Source of the DNA: Mesoterricola silvestris
GTDB lineage: Bacteria; Acidobacteriota; Holophagae; Holophagales; Holophagaceae
Assembly (NCBI RefSeq): GCF_030295405.1
Contig: NZ_AP027080.1
Location: 3,766,001-3,830,000 of the forward strand
Length of the DNA stretch: 64,000 bases
Direction of reading: 5' to 3'
Below are positions 18,164-27,191 of this stretch, in pieces. The position numbers and the translations under genes are program-made. Every line of letters starts with the position of its first letter. The first letter of the stretch is position 1. Under the pieces are notes generated by a model. That model saw only the letters and a program-made list of their open reading frames with translations, made no database searches and was not told the DNA's origin.

Positions 18164-19447
18164 CTCCAGGAGCAGGGCCCCTCCCTGGCCGCCTCCGATG
18201 CAGAGGCTGGCCATGCCCCTGCGGGCGCCGGTGCGGCGGAGGACGTGGAGGAGGTGGAGGACGATGCGGGCGCCGCTGCAGCCCACGGGATGGCCCAGGG
18301 CGATGCCGCCGCCGTCCACGTTCAGGCGCTCCGGGTCGATGGGGGCGAAGGGGGGGGTGCCCAGTTCTTCGCGGCAGTAGGGTTCGTCCGCCCAGGCTTC
18401 CTGGCAGGCCAGCACCTGGGCGGCGAAGGCCTCGTTGATCTCCCAGAAATCCACATCCCCGGTGCCCAGGCCCCGGCGCCGGAGGAGGGGGGCCATGGCG
18501 TGCACGGGACCCAGGCCCATCTGGCTGGGTTCCAGAGCGGCCCAGTGGCCGTCCACGATGCGCCCCAGGCTGGTGAGGCCGTGGCGGCGCATGGCCGGTT
18601 CGCTGGCCAGCAGGAGGCAGGCGGCGCCATCGGAGATCTGGGCGCTGTTGCCGGCGGTGACCCGGCCGTGGGGGGCCTGGAAGGCGGGCTTGAGACGGGC
18701 GAGACCCGCCGGGTCCGCATCCCGCCGCAGGCCCTCGTCCCGGTCCCGGAGGATCCCGTCGTCGCCGGCCAGGGGGGCCAGTTCCTCCAGGCGGCCCCCG
18801 TCCTGGGCCCGGGCCAGGCGGCGGTGGCTTTCCAGGGCGAAGGCGTCCATGCGCTCCCGGGTGAGGCCGAAGCGGGTGGCCAGGAGTTCCGCCGTCTGCC
18901 CCATGCTCAGACCGCTGAGGGGATCCGTGAGGAGCAGGGCCAGGCCGGAAACGGGCCTGAAGTGGGCCGGCCGCAGCCGGGCCGCCACCTTCGCCTTGGC
19001 CCAGGGGCCGCGGGCCCGGGCCAGGTCCGCCAGGATCCGCACCATCCCGTCCCCCACCAGCACCGGGGACCGGCTCATGGCTTCCGTGCCCCCCGCCAGG
19101 ACCAGGTCCGCCCGGCCGCAGGCGATGTCCAGGGCGGCGGCATCGATGGCCTGCATGCCCGAACCGCAGTTCCGTTGCACGGTCCAGGCCGGCACCGCCT
19201 TCCCGCACCCCAGGCGCAGGGCCACCAGGCGGGCGATGTTGGCCTCGTGGGCGCCGGGCAGGATGCACCCCAGGATGACCTCGTCCAGGTCCCCGGGCCC
19301 GAAGGTCTGGCGGGCCAGGAGGGCCTTGCCCGCCGCCACCGCCAGATCCGAGGCCCCGAAGGGGCCGGGGATCCCCCGGGCCTTCAGGAAGGGGGTGCGG
19401 GCCCCGTCCACGATGTGCACGGGTCTCCCCGGGGGGTAGGCGCCCAT
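18155..19447 (-). CDS. Acetyl-CoA acyltransferase (thiolase)
   Basis: A 430-residue thiolase for the last step of fatty-acid beta-oxidation, cleaving 3-ketoacyl-CoA with CoA. Family motifs are complete: VQRNCGSGMQAID with nucleophilic Cys94, DFWEINEAFAAQ, NVDGGGIALGHPVGCSGAR (catalytic His and second Cys region) and MASLCIGGGQGGALLLE at the C-terminus. The ATG at 19447 lies 2 nt after the stop of the acyl-CoA dehydrogenase gene, so the two form an operon. The length and the FadE partner suggest a FadI-like enzyme. No enoyl-CoA hydratase/3-hydroxyacyl-CoA dehydrogenase (FadJ/FadB) gene accompanies it here. The stop codon sits inside a tandem repeat. Confidence 0.92.
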   Translation of the reverse strand: MGAYPPGRPVHIVDGARTPFLKARGIPGPFGASDLAVAAGKALLARQTFGPGDLDEVILGCILPGAHEANIARLVALRLGCGKAVPAWTVQRNCGSGMQAIDAAALDIACGRADLVLAGGTEAMSRSPVLVGDGMVRILADLARARGPWAKAKVAARLRPAHFRPVSGLALLLTDPLSGLSMGQTAELLATRFGLTRERMDAFALESHRRLARAQDGGRLEELAPLAGDDGILRDRDEGLRRDADPAGLARLKPAFQAPHGRVTAGNSAQISDGAACLLLASEPAMRRHGLTSLGRIVDGHWAALEPSQMGLGPVHAMAPLLRRRGLGTGDVDFWEINEAFAAQVLACQEAWADEPYCREELGTPPFAPIDPERLNVDGGGIALGHPVGCSGARIVLHLLHVLRRTGARRGMASLCIGGGQGGALLLERD

Positions 19448-19449
19448 GG

Positions 19450-21855
19450 TCACGCCTTGGGCTGGCCGATCCGGGTGAAGTCGTCCACCCGGATGGCTTC
19501 CCGTCGTGCGTCCAGGGCCCGGCGGAGGGTCTGCCCCTCGGGGCCCGTGAGGATGCCGGCCTGGACGCCATCCGCCACCATGCGGTCCTCGGGCCCCGCG
19601 GCCAGGGCGCCCCGGGCCACCGCGGCCCAGAGCTTCTTCTCCACCGGTTCGGCGGCGATGACCTTGCGCAGGGCGTCCTCCAGACGGCCCACCGGCTCCC
19701 GGGGATCCATGGGCACGAAGGCGCCGGAGGTGAGGCGGTCCCGCACGGCCGAGGGCTCCAGCAGGATTTCCGCCAGGCGGTGGCCCAGGTGATCGCTGGG
19801 CCCCTTGCAGTGGCGGCCGGTGGGGAAGGTGAAGGCGCGGAGCATCCAGGCCGCTGGCCGGTTGGGCAGGTTCCGGAACACGCCGTCGAAGGCCTCCTCG
19901 ATCTTCTGGAAGCCGTCCTCGCAGGCCCAGCGCAGGAGGGGCCATTCCCCCTCCGGCCGCCCCCGGTCCTCGAACTGCTTGAGACAGGCCGAGATCAGGT
20001 ACAGGTTGCTGAGGATATCGGCGCAGCGGCCCGCCAGTTTCTCCCGGCGCTTGAGGCCCCCGCCCAGGGTGAGGAGGGCCAGGTCCGAGGTGAGGGCGAA
20101 GGCCGCGGAATACCGGGTGGCCCGCTGGTAGAAGCGCCGGGCGGGTCCCCCGGGGACGGGGACCAGCAGGCCGCCCGTGAGGCCGTGGAACAGGGCCCGG
20201 GCCGCCACGGAAAGGGTGAAGGCCACGTGGGCCCCCATGTGCCGGTCGAACTCGCCCAGGGCGTCCGCCTGGCCCAGGGAGCGCATCTCGGCCAGCACGT
20301 GGGGATGGCAGCGGATGACCCCCTGGCCGAAGATGATGAGGGTCCGGGTGAGGATGTTCGCCCCCTCCACGGTGATGCCGATGGGGATGGCCTGGTGGGC
20401 CCGCCCCAGGAGGTTGCGGGGCCCCAGGCAGATGCCGCTGCCCCCCAGCACGTCCATGGCGTCGCAGGTGATGCGGCGGCTGCGCTCCGTGCACTGGTAC
20501 TTCACGATGGCCGAGATGACCGAGGGCCGCTCGCCCTGGTCCAGGGCGCCGCAGGTCATGGTGCGGGCGGCGTCCATGACGTAGGCGCCGGCGGCGATGC
20601 GGGCCAGGGGCTCCTCGATGCCCTCGAACCTGCCGATGGGCAGGCGGAACTGCTTGCGCACCCGGGCGTAGGCGCCCGCCACCAGGGCCGCGAACTTGCC
20701 GCACCCGGTGGAGAGGGCCGGCAGGGACAGGGAGCGGCCCGCGGCCAGGCATTCCATGAGCATCTTCCATCCCCGGCCCGCCTGGGCCGCGCCCCCGATG
20801 ATCCAGTCGAGGGGGATGAAGACGTCCCGCCCCTGGTTGGGCCCCACCTGGAAGGGGATCCCCATGGGATCGTGGCGGGTGCCGATGGTCACCCCGGGGG
20901 TGGAGGTGGGGATGAGGGCCAGGGTGATGCCCTCGCCGCCCTCGGGCAGGAGCCCGTCGGGGTCCGTGAGCCGGAAGGCGAGGCCCAGGAGCGTGGCCAC
21001 GGGGCCCAGGGTGATGTAGCGCTTGTCCCAGTTCAGTCGGAGGCCCACGATGTCCCGGCCCTCGAAGACCCCCCGGCACACCACGCCGGTGTCGGGGATG
21101 GAGGCGGCGTCGCTGCCGGCCTCGGGGGAGGTGAGGGCGAAGCAGGGAAGCTCGGCCCCCCGGGCCAGGCGGGGCAGGAAGTGGTCCTTCTGGGCCTCGG
21201 TGCCGTAGTGGTTCAGGAGCTCCGCGGGCCCCAGGGAATTGGGCACCATGACCGTCACCACCGCCGCGGCGCTGCGGCCGGCAAGCTTGAGGATCACCTG
21301 GGAGTGGGCCAGGGCCGAGAAGCCCAGCCCTCCGTACTTCCGCGGGATGATCATGCCGAAGAAGCCCTTCTCCTTGAGGAAGGCCCACACCCCGGGGGGC
21401 AGGTCCTTGAGCTCCTCCACGATCCGCCAGTCGTCCAGCATCCCGCACAGTTCCTCCACGGGCCCGTCCAGGAAGGCCTGCTCCTCGGCGGTGAGGCGGG
21501 GGGCGGGCTGGGCCAGGAGCTTCCCCCAAGCCGGCCGCCCGCTGAAGAGCTCCCCGTCCCAGCCCACCGTGCCGGCCTCCAGGGCCTCCCGCTCCGTGCG
21601 GGACAGGGGCGGGAGCTTGCCCTTGAAGACGGCCAGGAGGGGCCCCATGACCAGGGCCTTGCGCAGGGGGGGCAGGTTCAGGGCCAGGGCGGCCGCGGCG
21701 AAGGCCGCCCACACCGCCGGGGGCACCCCCGTGCGGACCTGCCACGCCGCCAGCACCCCGCCCGCCAGGACCGTCCAGGGCGCCAGGCCCGCCCGGAAAT
21801 AGGCCAGGGCGAAGGCGATCGCCACTATCATTGCCGCTGGGTAGAACTGGATCAT
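19450..21855 (-). CDS. fadE: FadE-type acyl-CoA dehydrogenase
   Basis: An 801-residue flavoenzyme that makes the first double bond of fatty acyl-CoA; E. coli FadE is 814 residues. The N-terminus has two hydrophobic segments (residues about 5-65), as in FadE. The dehydrogenase core follows: FGMIIPRKYGGLGFSALAHS, FALTSPEAGSDAASIPD (FAD and substrate contact region), NWDKRYITLGPVATLLGLAF, and ITCDAMDVLGGSGICLGP. The FadE-specific C-terminal extension continues to residue 801. The start at 21855 follows GGGAA with weak spacing. It is transcribed with the thiolase. The AT-rich 175-bp region upstream probably holds the promoter and an inverted repeat listed separately. Confidence 0.93.
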   Translation of the reverse strand: MIQFYPAAMIVAIAFALAYFRAGLAPWTVLAGGVLAAWQVRTGVPPAVWAAFAAAALALNLPPLRKALVMGPLLAVFKGKLPPLSRTEREALEAGTVGWDGELFSGRPAWGKLLAQPAPRLTAEEQAFLDGPVEELCGMLDDWRIVEELKDLPPGVWAFLKEKGFFGMIIPRKYGGLGFSALAHSQVILKLAGRSAAAVVTVMVPNSLGPAELLNHYGTEAQKDHFLPRLARGAELPCFALTSPEAGSDAASIPDTGVVCRGVFEGRDIVGLRLNWDKRYITLGPVATLLGLAFRLTDPDGLLPEGGEGITLALIPTSTPGVTIGTRHDPMGIPFQVGPNQGRDVFIPLDWIIGGAAQAGRGWKMLMECLAAGRSLSLPALSTGCGKFAALVAGAYARVRKQFRLPIGRFEGIEEPLARIAAGAYVMDAARTMTCGALDQGERPSVISAIVKYQCTERSRRITCDAMDVLGGSGICLGPRNLLGRAHQAIPIGITVEGANILTRTLIIFGQGVIRCHPHVLAEMRSLGQADALGEFDRHMGAHVAFTLSVAARALFHGLTGGLLVPVPGGPARRFYQRATRYSAAFALTSDLALLTLGGGLKRREKLAGRCADILSNLYLISACLKQFEDRGRPEGEWPLLRWACEDGFQKIEEAFDGVFRNLPNRPAAWMLRAFTFPTGRHCKGPSDHLGHRLAEILLEPSAVRDRLTSGAFVPMDPREPVGRLEDALRKVIAAEPVEKKLWAAVARGALAAGPEDRMVADGVQAGILTGPEGQTLRRALDARREAIRVDDFTRIGQPKA

Positions 21856-21936
21856 CGCAATTCCCTTGGGGTGGGGGGGGATCGGGTGAAGCCAGTCTAC
21901 TCAGAACGGAGGCCCGCACAAGGCGCAGGTTTCAAT

Positions 21937-21951
21937 AAATGAAATTCATTT
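21937..21951. promoter_or_regulatory. Inverted repeat upstream of fadE, possible operator
   Basis: AAATGAA, one A, TTCATTT: a perfect 7-bp inverted repeat in the AT-rich 21890-22030 stretch, 82-96 bp before the fadE start. Fatty-acid regulators of the TetR or FadR type bind such palindromes, but no regulator gene is adjacent. AT-rich palindromes of this length can also arise by chance. Confidence 0.3.
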
Positions 21952-22030
21952 TTTTCATGAAAAGCAAGGCATGGACGATGATTGGACGATTAATTAAGGA
22001 TGTCATCATCCAGTTAGCAGCTTCATTTTT

Positions 22031-22798
22031 TCAAGGACGGTCGAACAACTCACTAAAAAAGACCTTCATATGCTGCCAGCTTCGCCGGGCCGCCAGCTCC
22101 TGGTAGGCCGCTCCCTTGGACGGGTCGTTTCCGGCCTCCTTCTGGGTGAAGGCGTGGACGGCCCCGCCGTAGGCGATGAAGGTGTAGTCCGCCTTGGCCT
22201 TGCGCATCTCCTCGTGGAAGGCCGCCACGTCCTTGGCCGGCACGAAGGGGTCGTCGGCGCCGTGGCACACCAGGACCTTGGCCGCGATGGGCTCCACGGG
22301 GCGGTCGGCGGGGATGTCCAGGCCCCCGTGGAAGGACACGACGCCCCTCACGGGCATCCCGGCGCGGGCGGCCTCCAGGGCGCCGGTGCCCCCGAAGCAG
22401 AAGCCGATGACCGCAAGCCGCCCGGGGTCCACGGACGCCTGGGCCTTCAGGGTGTCCAGGGCGGCCTGGATCCGGCGCCGGTAGAGCGCGCGGTCCCCCT
22501 TGTACTTCCCGGCCAGGACCCCCGCCTCCCGGGTATCCCTGGGCGCGGCCCCCTCCCCGAAGATATCCGCCGCCAGGGCCACGTAGCCCAGCTTGGCCAG
22601 GTCGTCGGCGGTGCGGCGCTCGTGGTCCGTGAGGCCCATCCATTGGTGGATGACGATGATGCCGGGCGCCTTGCCCTTCAGGGAAGTGGGCTTCGCCAGG
22701 TAACCCGACAGACGGGTGGCGCCGTCCTGGTAGAGGAGAGGCTGGCCCGCCAGCACGGGCAGGGCGGCCAGGGCAAGGAACAGGGGGGATCTGCGCAT
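22031..22798 (-). CDS. Dienelactone hydrolase family protein, exported
   Basis: A 255-residue alpha/beta hydrolase. The ATG at 22798 is chosen because GGAGG lies 6 nt upstream and because it opens a signal peptide (MRRSPLFLALAALPVLAGQ). The frame is open 12 codons further. Family motifs: GIIVIHQWMGLTDHERRTAD near the N-terminus, the nucleophile elbow IGFCFGGTGALEAA with Cys in place of the Ser of ordinary esterases, HGADDPFVPAKD for the acid, and YGGAVHAFTQ for the His. A Cys nucleophile is typical of dienelactone hydrolases. The true substrate is unknown, and an aromatic pathway is not evident around it. Confidence 0.85.
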   Translation of the reverse strand: MRRSPLFLALAALPVLAGQPLLYQDGATRLSGYLAKPTSLKGKAPGIIVIHQWMGLTDHERRTADDLAKLGYVALAADIFGEGAAPRDTREAGVLAGKYKGDRALYRRRIQAALDTLKAQASVDPGRLAVIGFCFGGTGALEAARAGMPVRGVVSFHGGLDIPADRPVEPIAAKVLVCHGADDPFVPAKDVAAFHEEMRKAKADYTFIAYGGAVHAFTQKEAGNDPSKGAAYQELAARRSWQHMKVFFSELFDRP

Positions 22799-22974
22799 GG
22801 GCGCCTCCGGAAGGTTGAGGAAGCCTACTCCCAATTCCCGCGGTCAAGGGCGATTCCTTGCGGGTTGGGGATCGACACGGGCGGGGCCGGGTGGTAACAA
22901 TCGTGGCCGGGCCCCCATGGGCCCGGTCCCTGCCCCACCCTTTTCAAACCCCTATCGAACGGAGCCTTCCGCAC

Positions 22975-24531
22975 ATGAAACGCCTTTTCAAGGCCCTGGG
23001 CCTCGCCCTGGCCATCCTGGGGCCCGCCCCGGCCGCCAAGCCCCCCGAAACCCTGCTCCCCACCCGGCCCGGCGATCCGGCCTGCTGGTCCACCTTCGTG
23101 GCCTGCGCCGAATTCATCGAACAATGGACCGGTCCCCGGATGCCGGACTGGGTGGTGCATTCCTCCCCGCTCAGCTACGGGTCCCGGAAGCCCCTCTACG
23201 ATGACCTGGGCCGGCCCCTCCTGGACGACGGCGGGCGCCAGCGCTGCCAGCCCACCCACCAGAGCGGCCGCGTGTTCTTCCCCCCCGCCTGGCGCATGCG
23301 GGGCGGCCGGCGCATGCCCATCGTCATCTACAGCCACGGCACCTCCCTTCTCAAGGACGGCGTGCCGTCGCAATTCGGGGGCCACGAGTGGGTCTTCGGG
23401 GCGGCCGCGGCCGCTTACTACGGGTTCGCGGTGGCCATGCCGGACCAGCCGGGCATGGGCGGGGACGGGACCTCCTTCCATCCCTACTGCCACGGCAGGT
23501 CCCTGGCCTATGCCATCGTGGACGCCATTCCGGCCATCCGGGACCGCTTCGCGGAGGATCCCTACGTGGCCGCCAGCGCCTACCAGTGGGACGGGCGCGT
23601 CTTCCTCCTGGGCTATTCCGAGGGGGGCTACGCCTCCCTGGCCGCAGCCCGGGAGATGGAGACCCACCGGGAGGCCTACGGGGGCGACGCCGGGTTCCAG
23701 CTCGCGGGGTCGGCCTGCATGGCGGGGCCCTTCGACATCTCCGGCACCACCCGCCGCCAGATCCTGGCCCGGAACCGGCCCTTCAACCACCCCTTCTTCA
23801 TTCCCTACGTGCTCCTGGGCTACCACGCGATCTACGGGCGCATCCTGGATCCCCTGGAAACCCTGTGCAAACGCCTGCTCGACTCCCGGGAGGACGGCAA
23901 TATCCTGCAGTGGTCCAACGGATTCACGGACGGCATGGAGGCGGACTGCCGCATCGCCGCCCGCATGGGCCGCGCCCCCGGGGGCGTGGTCCTCCGGGAT
24001 CTGCTCAACCCGGACTGGGTGGCGCGGGAGCTGGACGACCCGGCCTTCGCCTCGGGTCCCCTGAAGGGGATCCTGGAGGAGAACGATGTGGCGGTGGGCT
24101 GGACGCCCACCCGGCCCATCCTCTTCTGCCAGAGTCCCGACGACCGGGATGTGCCGGTGGAGAACACGAAGCGGGCCATGGGCGCCCTGGGGGCCGCCAT
24201 CCGCGGCGCCGGGGGGGAACCCGGGGCCCTGCTCACGTTCCGGAGCCTGGGCGCGCCCGGGGAGGGCATCTCCCACCTGGGGGGGGTGCTCCTGGCCATT
24301 CCGGCGGCCTTCGACTGGATCTACCGGGCCCCGAGCGAACAACCGAGCGCTGTATCTCCAACAGTACTAAACATTCCTGGCCAATCTGCCGTTGTGGCAG
24401 GGGATCGGAGTCCCCATGCCCCCACGACCCAGCGCCAGGCTCAACCTGTTCGGCCAGACCGTCCTGGTGGTGACGCTGTCCCTGCTCCCGCTCATCCTGG
24501 TGACGGCCTTCCTGGTCCTTCCAACGGTTGA
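22975..24531 (+). CDS. Exported alpha/beta hydrolase (secretory lipase/esterase-like)
   Basis: A 518-residue protein with a signal peptide ([21 protein letters not shown]). The hydrolase core shows [11 protein letters not shown], the nucleophile elbow [15 protein letters not shown] (Ser in GYSEG), [16 protein letters not shown] for the acid, and [17 protein letters not shown] for the His. Resemblance is to large extracellular lipases and esterases, not to small cytosolic ones. The fold appears complete near residue 455. The last 60 or so residues are Pro/Gln-rich and encoded over the start of the next gene, overlapping it by 116 nt. That tail may be spurious, made by loss of an earlier stop. 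GGAG precedes the ATG. Confidence 0.75.
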   Translation: MKRLFKALGLALAILGPAPAAKPPETLLPTRPGDPACWSTFVACAEFIEQWTGPRMPDWVVHSSPLSYGSRKPLYDDLGRPLLDDGGRQRCQPTHQSGRVFFPPAWRMRGGRRMPIVIYSHGTSLLKDGVPSQFGGHEWVFGAAAAAYYGFAVAMPDQPGMGGDGTSFHPYCHGRSLAYAIVDAIPAIRDRFAEDPYVAASAYQWDGRVFLLGYSEGGYASLAAAREMETHREAYGGDAGFQLAGSACMAGPFDISGTTRRQILARNRPFNHPFFIPYVLLGYHAIYGRILDPLETLCKRLLDSREDGNILQWSNGFTDGMEADCRIAARMGRAPGGVVLRDLLNPDWVARELDDPAFASGPLKGILEENDVAVGWTPTRPILFCQSPDDRDVPVENTKRAMGALGAAIRGAGGEPGALLTFRSLGAPGEGISHLGGVLLAIPAAFDWIYRAPSEQPSAVSPTVLNIPGQSAVVAGDRSPHAPTTQRQAQPVRPDRPGGDAVPAPAHPGDGLPGPSNG

Positions 24532-26023
24532 GCGGCAGGTCACCGAGGACCGGGAGAACGCCACCCGGGTGGCGGTGGAAAGCGTCTTCGGGATCCTCCA
24601 GGAATTCGACGCCCGGGCCCGGCGGGGGGAACTCACGGTGGACCAGGCCAAGGCCCAGGCGGTATCCGTCATCCGGACCCTGCGCTACAACAAGGAGGAG
24701 TACTTCTGGATCAACGACCTCACCCCCCGCATGGTCATGCACCCCTACAAGCCGGAACTGGACGGGAAGGACCTCAGCCAGAGCAAGGACCCCTCGGGCA
24801 AGTTCCTCTTCAACGAGATGGTGGCGGTGTGCAGGGCCCGGGGGGGCGGGTTCGTGCCCTACCTGTGGCCCCGGCAGGGGGAGACGCTGCCCGTGCCCAA
24901 GATCTCGTACGTGAAGGCCTTCGCCCCCTGGGGCTGGATGGTGGGGAACGGGGTCTACATCGATGACGTGCAGCGGGAGTACGCCTCCATCCGGAACCGC
25001 ATCGCCCTGTTCACGGGCATCGCCACCCTGGTGGCCCTGGCCAACGGGGTGATCTTCGCCAAGCGGGTGCTCAGCCCCGTGCGGACCCTGGCCGGCAACC
25101 TCACGGAGCAGATGGAAGGCCTGTCCCGGGGGGATCTCCGGGTGAGCGCCGCCGCCACCTCCACCGGCGACCTGAGCCGGGTGGCCGCGGCCTTCAACCA
25201 GGCCGTGGGGGCCTTCGGCGGGCTCGTGAAGGACCTGGGGGCGGTGGCCGCCCGGCTGGACGAGGAGGCTTCGACCCTCCAGGCCAGCGCGGGCTCCATG
25301 GCCCGGGAGACCCTGGAACTCTCCCAGGGCATGAGGGCCGGACGCCAGGACGCCGAGGAGGTTTCCCAGGCCATCGGCGGCCTTTCCCGCGCCCTGGAGG
25401 GGATGGCCGAGGGCCTGGCGGAGGCCCGGGGGCAGGCCCTGGCCACCCTGGAGGCCGCGGGCCAGGGCTCCTTGCACGGGCGGGAGACCTCCGAGGCCAT
25501 GGCGGGCATCCGGAGCGCCTTCGGGAAGATGGCTTCGGCCGTGCGCATCATCCAGGACATCGCCCGCCAGACCAACCTCCTGAGCCTCAACGCCGCCATC
25601 GAGGCCGCCAAGGCCGGGGCCCAGGGCAAGGGCTTCGCGGTGGTGGCCGAGGAGGTGCGCAAGCTGGCGGAGCGCTCCAGCGCGGCCGCCAAGGAGATCG
25701 CGGGCCTCATCGAGGAGAGCGACACCACCGTCACCGAGGGCGAATCCACCGTGGCCGGCATCGTCGCCGCCCTGGGCCGCATCGGGGGCCAGACGGAGGC
25801 CATGGCCGGGCACATCCGGGACCTGGACGCGGCCCTCAAGGCCCAGGCCGAGACCGGCCGCCAGGTGGCCGACCGCACCCACCGGGTCATCCAGCGCCTG
25901 GGGGAGGACACCCGGGCGGCCGAGGCCCTCAACGGCACCGTGGGCCTGGTGGCCGAGACCGCCCGCCACCAGTCCGAATCCGCGGACAGGCTCCTGGAGC
26001 GCATCAGGACGTTCCGCACCTGA
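24416..26023 (+). CDS. Methyl-accepting chemotaxis protein with sCache domain
   Basis: A 535-residue chemoreceptor. The ATG at 24416 follows GGAG with 5 nt spacing and inspects better than a TTG 8 codons earlier. Order: TM1 (about 13-35), a periplasmic single Cache domain with [20 protein letters not shown] and [19 protein letters not shown] (about 36-190), TM2, HAMP, then a cytoplasmic signalling domain whose tip reads [20 protein letters not shown] and [14 protein letters not shown]. The Cache type often senses small organic acids. Upstream, TAAA at 24368 and GCCG at 24388 resemble a sigma-28 promoter, but with 16 rather than 15 bp spacing. The 3' end overlaps the convergent transporter gene by 20 bp. 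Confidence 0.93.
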   Translation: MPPRPSARLNLFGQTVLVVTLSLLPLILVTAFLVLPTVERQVTEDRENATRVAVESVFGILQEFDARARRGELTVDQAKAQAVSVIRTLRYNKEEYFWINDLTPRMVMHPYKPELDGKDLSQSKDPSGKFLFNEMVAVCRARGGGFVPYLWPRQGETLPVPKISYVKAFAPWGWMVGNGVYIDDVQREYASIRNRIALFTGIATLVALANGVIFAKRVLSPVRTLAGNLTEQMEGLSRGDLRVSAAATSTGDLSRVAAAFNQAVGAFGGLVKDLGAVAARLDEEASTLQASAGSMARETLELSQGMRAGRQDAEEVSQAIGGLSRALEGMAEGLAEARGQALATLEAAGQGSLHGRETSEAMAGIRSAFGKMASAVRIIQDIARQTNLLSLNAAIEAAKAGAQGKGFAVVAEEVRKLAERSSAAAKEIAGLIEESDTTVTEGESTVAGIVAALGRIGGQTEAMAGHIRDLDAALKAQAETGRQVADRTHRVIQRLGEDTRAAEALNGTVGLVAETARHQSESADRLLERIRTFRT

Positions 26024-27143
26024 GCCGGGCCAGACCCGCCACGTAGGCCAGGGCCCCCAGGGGCACCAGGAAGGCCCAGCGCACCGCGCTGTGGTCCGTG
26101 ACGGCCCCCATGAGCAGCGGCAGGAAGGCCCCGCCCACATTGGCCATGACCGCCAGGCCCCCGATCTCCGAGGACCGGTCCGGGCGGGCCTCCAGGGTCA
26201 GGGCGAACAGGCAGGGCCACACGTTGGAGAAGGCCAGGCCGCACAGCACCACGGAGGCGATGGCCACCTCCCGGGAGCCCAGGATCAGGCCCCCCAGGCC
26301 CAGGAGGGAGCCCACCGAGCACACCCGCAGGAAGGACCGGGTGGACAGGTAGCCCAGGGCCAGGGTCCCCAGGAGCCGGCCCGCCCCCTGGCTCACCCAG
26401 AAGAGCCCCTGCCCCCAGGTGATGGCCTCCTTCTGGATATCCATGCCGAAGGTGAGCCACAGGTGGCTGGCCAGGAAGTTGTTCATGCCCATTTCCGAGC
26501 CCGAAAAGAGGAAGATGCCCAGGATCTTCCCGCGCAGGGGGGGCGTCCCCAGCAGGGCCAGCATCCCCTTGAGGGAGGCGGGGCGCTCCGCGGGCGTTTC
26601 CGGGAAGGGGACCCAGGTGACCACCGCCCACACCGCCAGGGACGCCAGGGCGAACACCGGGAAGACGCCCTTCCAGGTGAGCCCCAGGACCACCACCAGG
26701 GGCACCAGGGAGGGGCCCGCGATGGAGCCCAGGCTCTTGAAGAACTGGGCGAAGGTGAGGTTCCGGGAATAGCGGGCGGGTTCGGTCACATCCCGCAGCA
26801 GCGGGTTGCCCGACACCAGCAGGAAGGTCATCCCCGCGCCGATGAGGAAGATGGCGGCCAGGAGGTGCTCGTACCGCGAAAGGACGAACCACGGCAGGGC
26901 ATGGGCGGCGGCCGTCAGCAGGAGCCCGGCCTGGAGGACGAACCGTTTGCCCCGGCGGGTGGCCAGCAGCCCCACGGGCAGGGCGCACAGGGCGAAGGCC
27001 GAGGCGCCGGCCATGGGGATCAGCGCCCCCTGGGCCGCCGAGATGCCGAACACCTCCCGGGAGATGCCCAGGAAGCTCCCCCGCAGGTCCCCGAAGCCCA
27101 TCACCAGGAAGGCCATGAGCAATGCCACGATCCGCGGGTTCAT
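26004..27143 (-). CDS. MFS transporter, FucP-like (FHS family)
   Basis: A 379-residue inner-membrane transporter with about 12 hydrophobic segments. The N-terminal half has [20 protein letters not shown] and the C-terminal half [20 protein letters not shown] followed by [19 protein letters not shown]. That pattern is typical of fucose/glucose:H+ symporters (FHS family). Substrate is probably a sugar, not determinable further. It starts 48 nt after the stop of the large histidine kinase gene on the same strand, so the kinase may control or accompany it. Its stop lies inside the end of the chemoreceptor gene. Confidence 0.8.
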   Translation of the reverse strand: MNPRIVALLMAFLVMGFGDLRGSFLGISREVFGISAAQGALIPMAGASAFALCALPVGLLATRRGKRFVLQAGLLLTAAAHALPWFVLSRYEHLLAAIFLIGAGMTFLLVSGNPLLRDVTEPARYSRNLTFAQFFKSLGSIAGPSLVPLVVVLGLTWKGVFPVFALASLAVWAVVTWVPFPETPAERPASLKGMLALLGTPPLRGKILGIFLFSGSEMGMNNFLASHLWLTFGMDIQKEAITWGQGLFWVSQGAGRLLGTLALGYLSTRSFLRVCSVGSLLGLGGLILGSREVAIASVVLCGLAFSNVWPCLFALTLEARPDRSSEIGGLAVMANVGGAFLPLLMGAVTDHSAVRWAFLVPLGALAYVAGLARLRCGTS

Positions 27144-27191
27144 GCGCGCCCCCTGCCCCTGAGTGGCGCCAGGGGCCCGGGGGTTCGGGAC

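Noticed and set aside
18155-21919. A 1,254-codon minus-strand frame that would fuse the thiolase to an upstream protein
   Set aside because: The upstream part is a shifted reading of fadE. The thiolase begins at 19447 directly after the fadE stop.
24368-24391. Sigma-28 promoter for the chemoreceptor
   Set aside because: TAAA and GCCG are present but separated by 16 rather than 15 bp, and the flanking bases do not match, so it is mentioned only as a resemblance.
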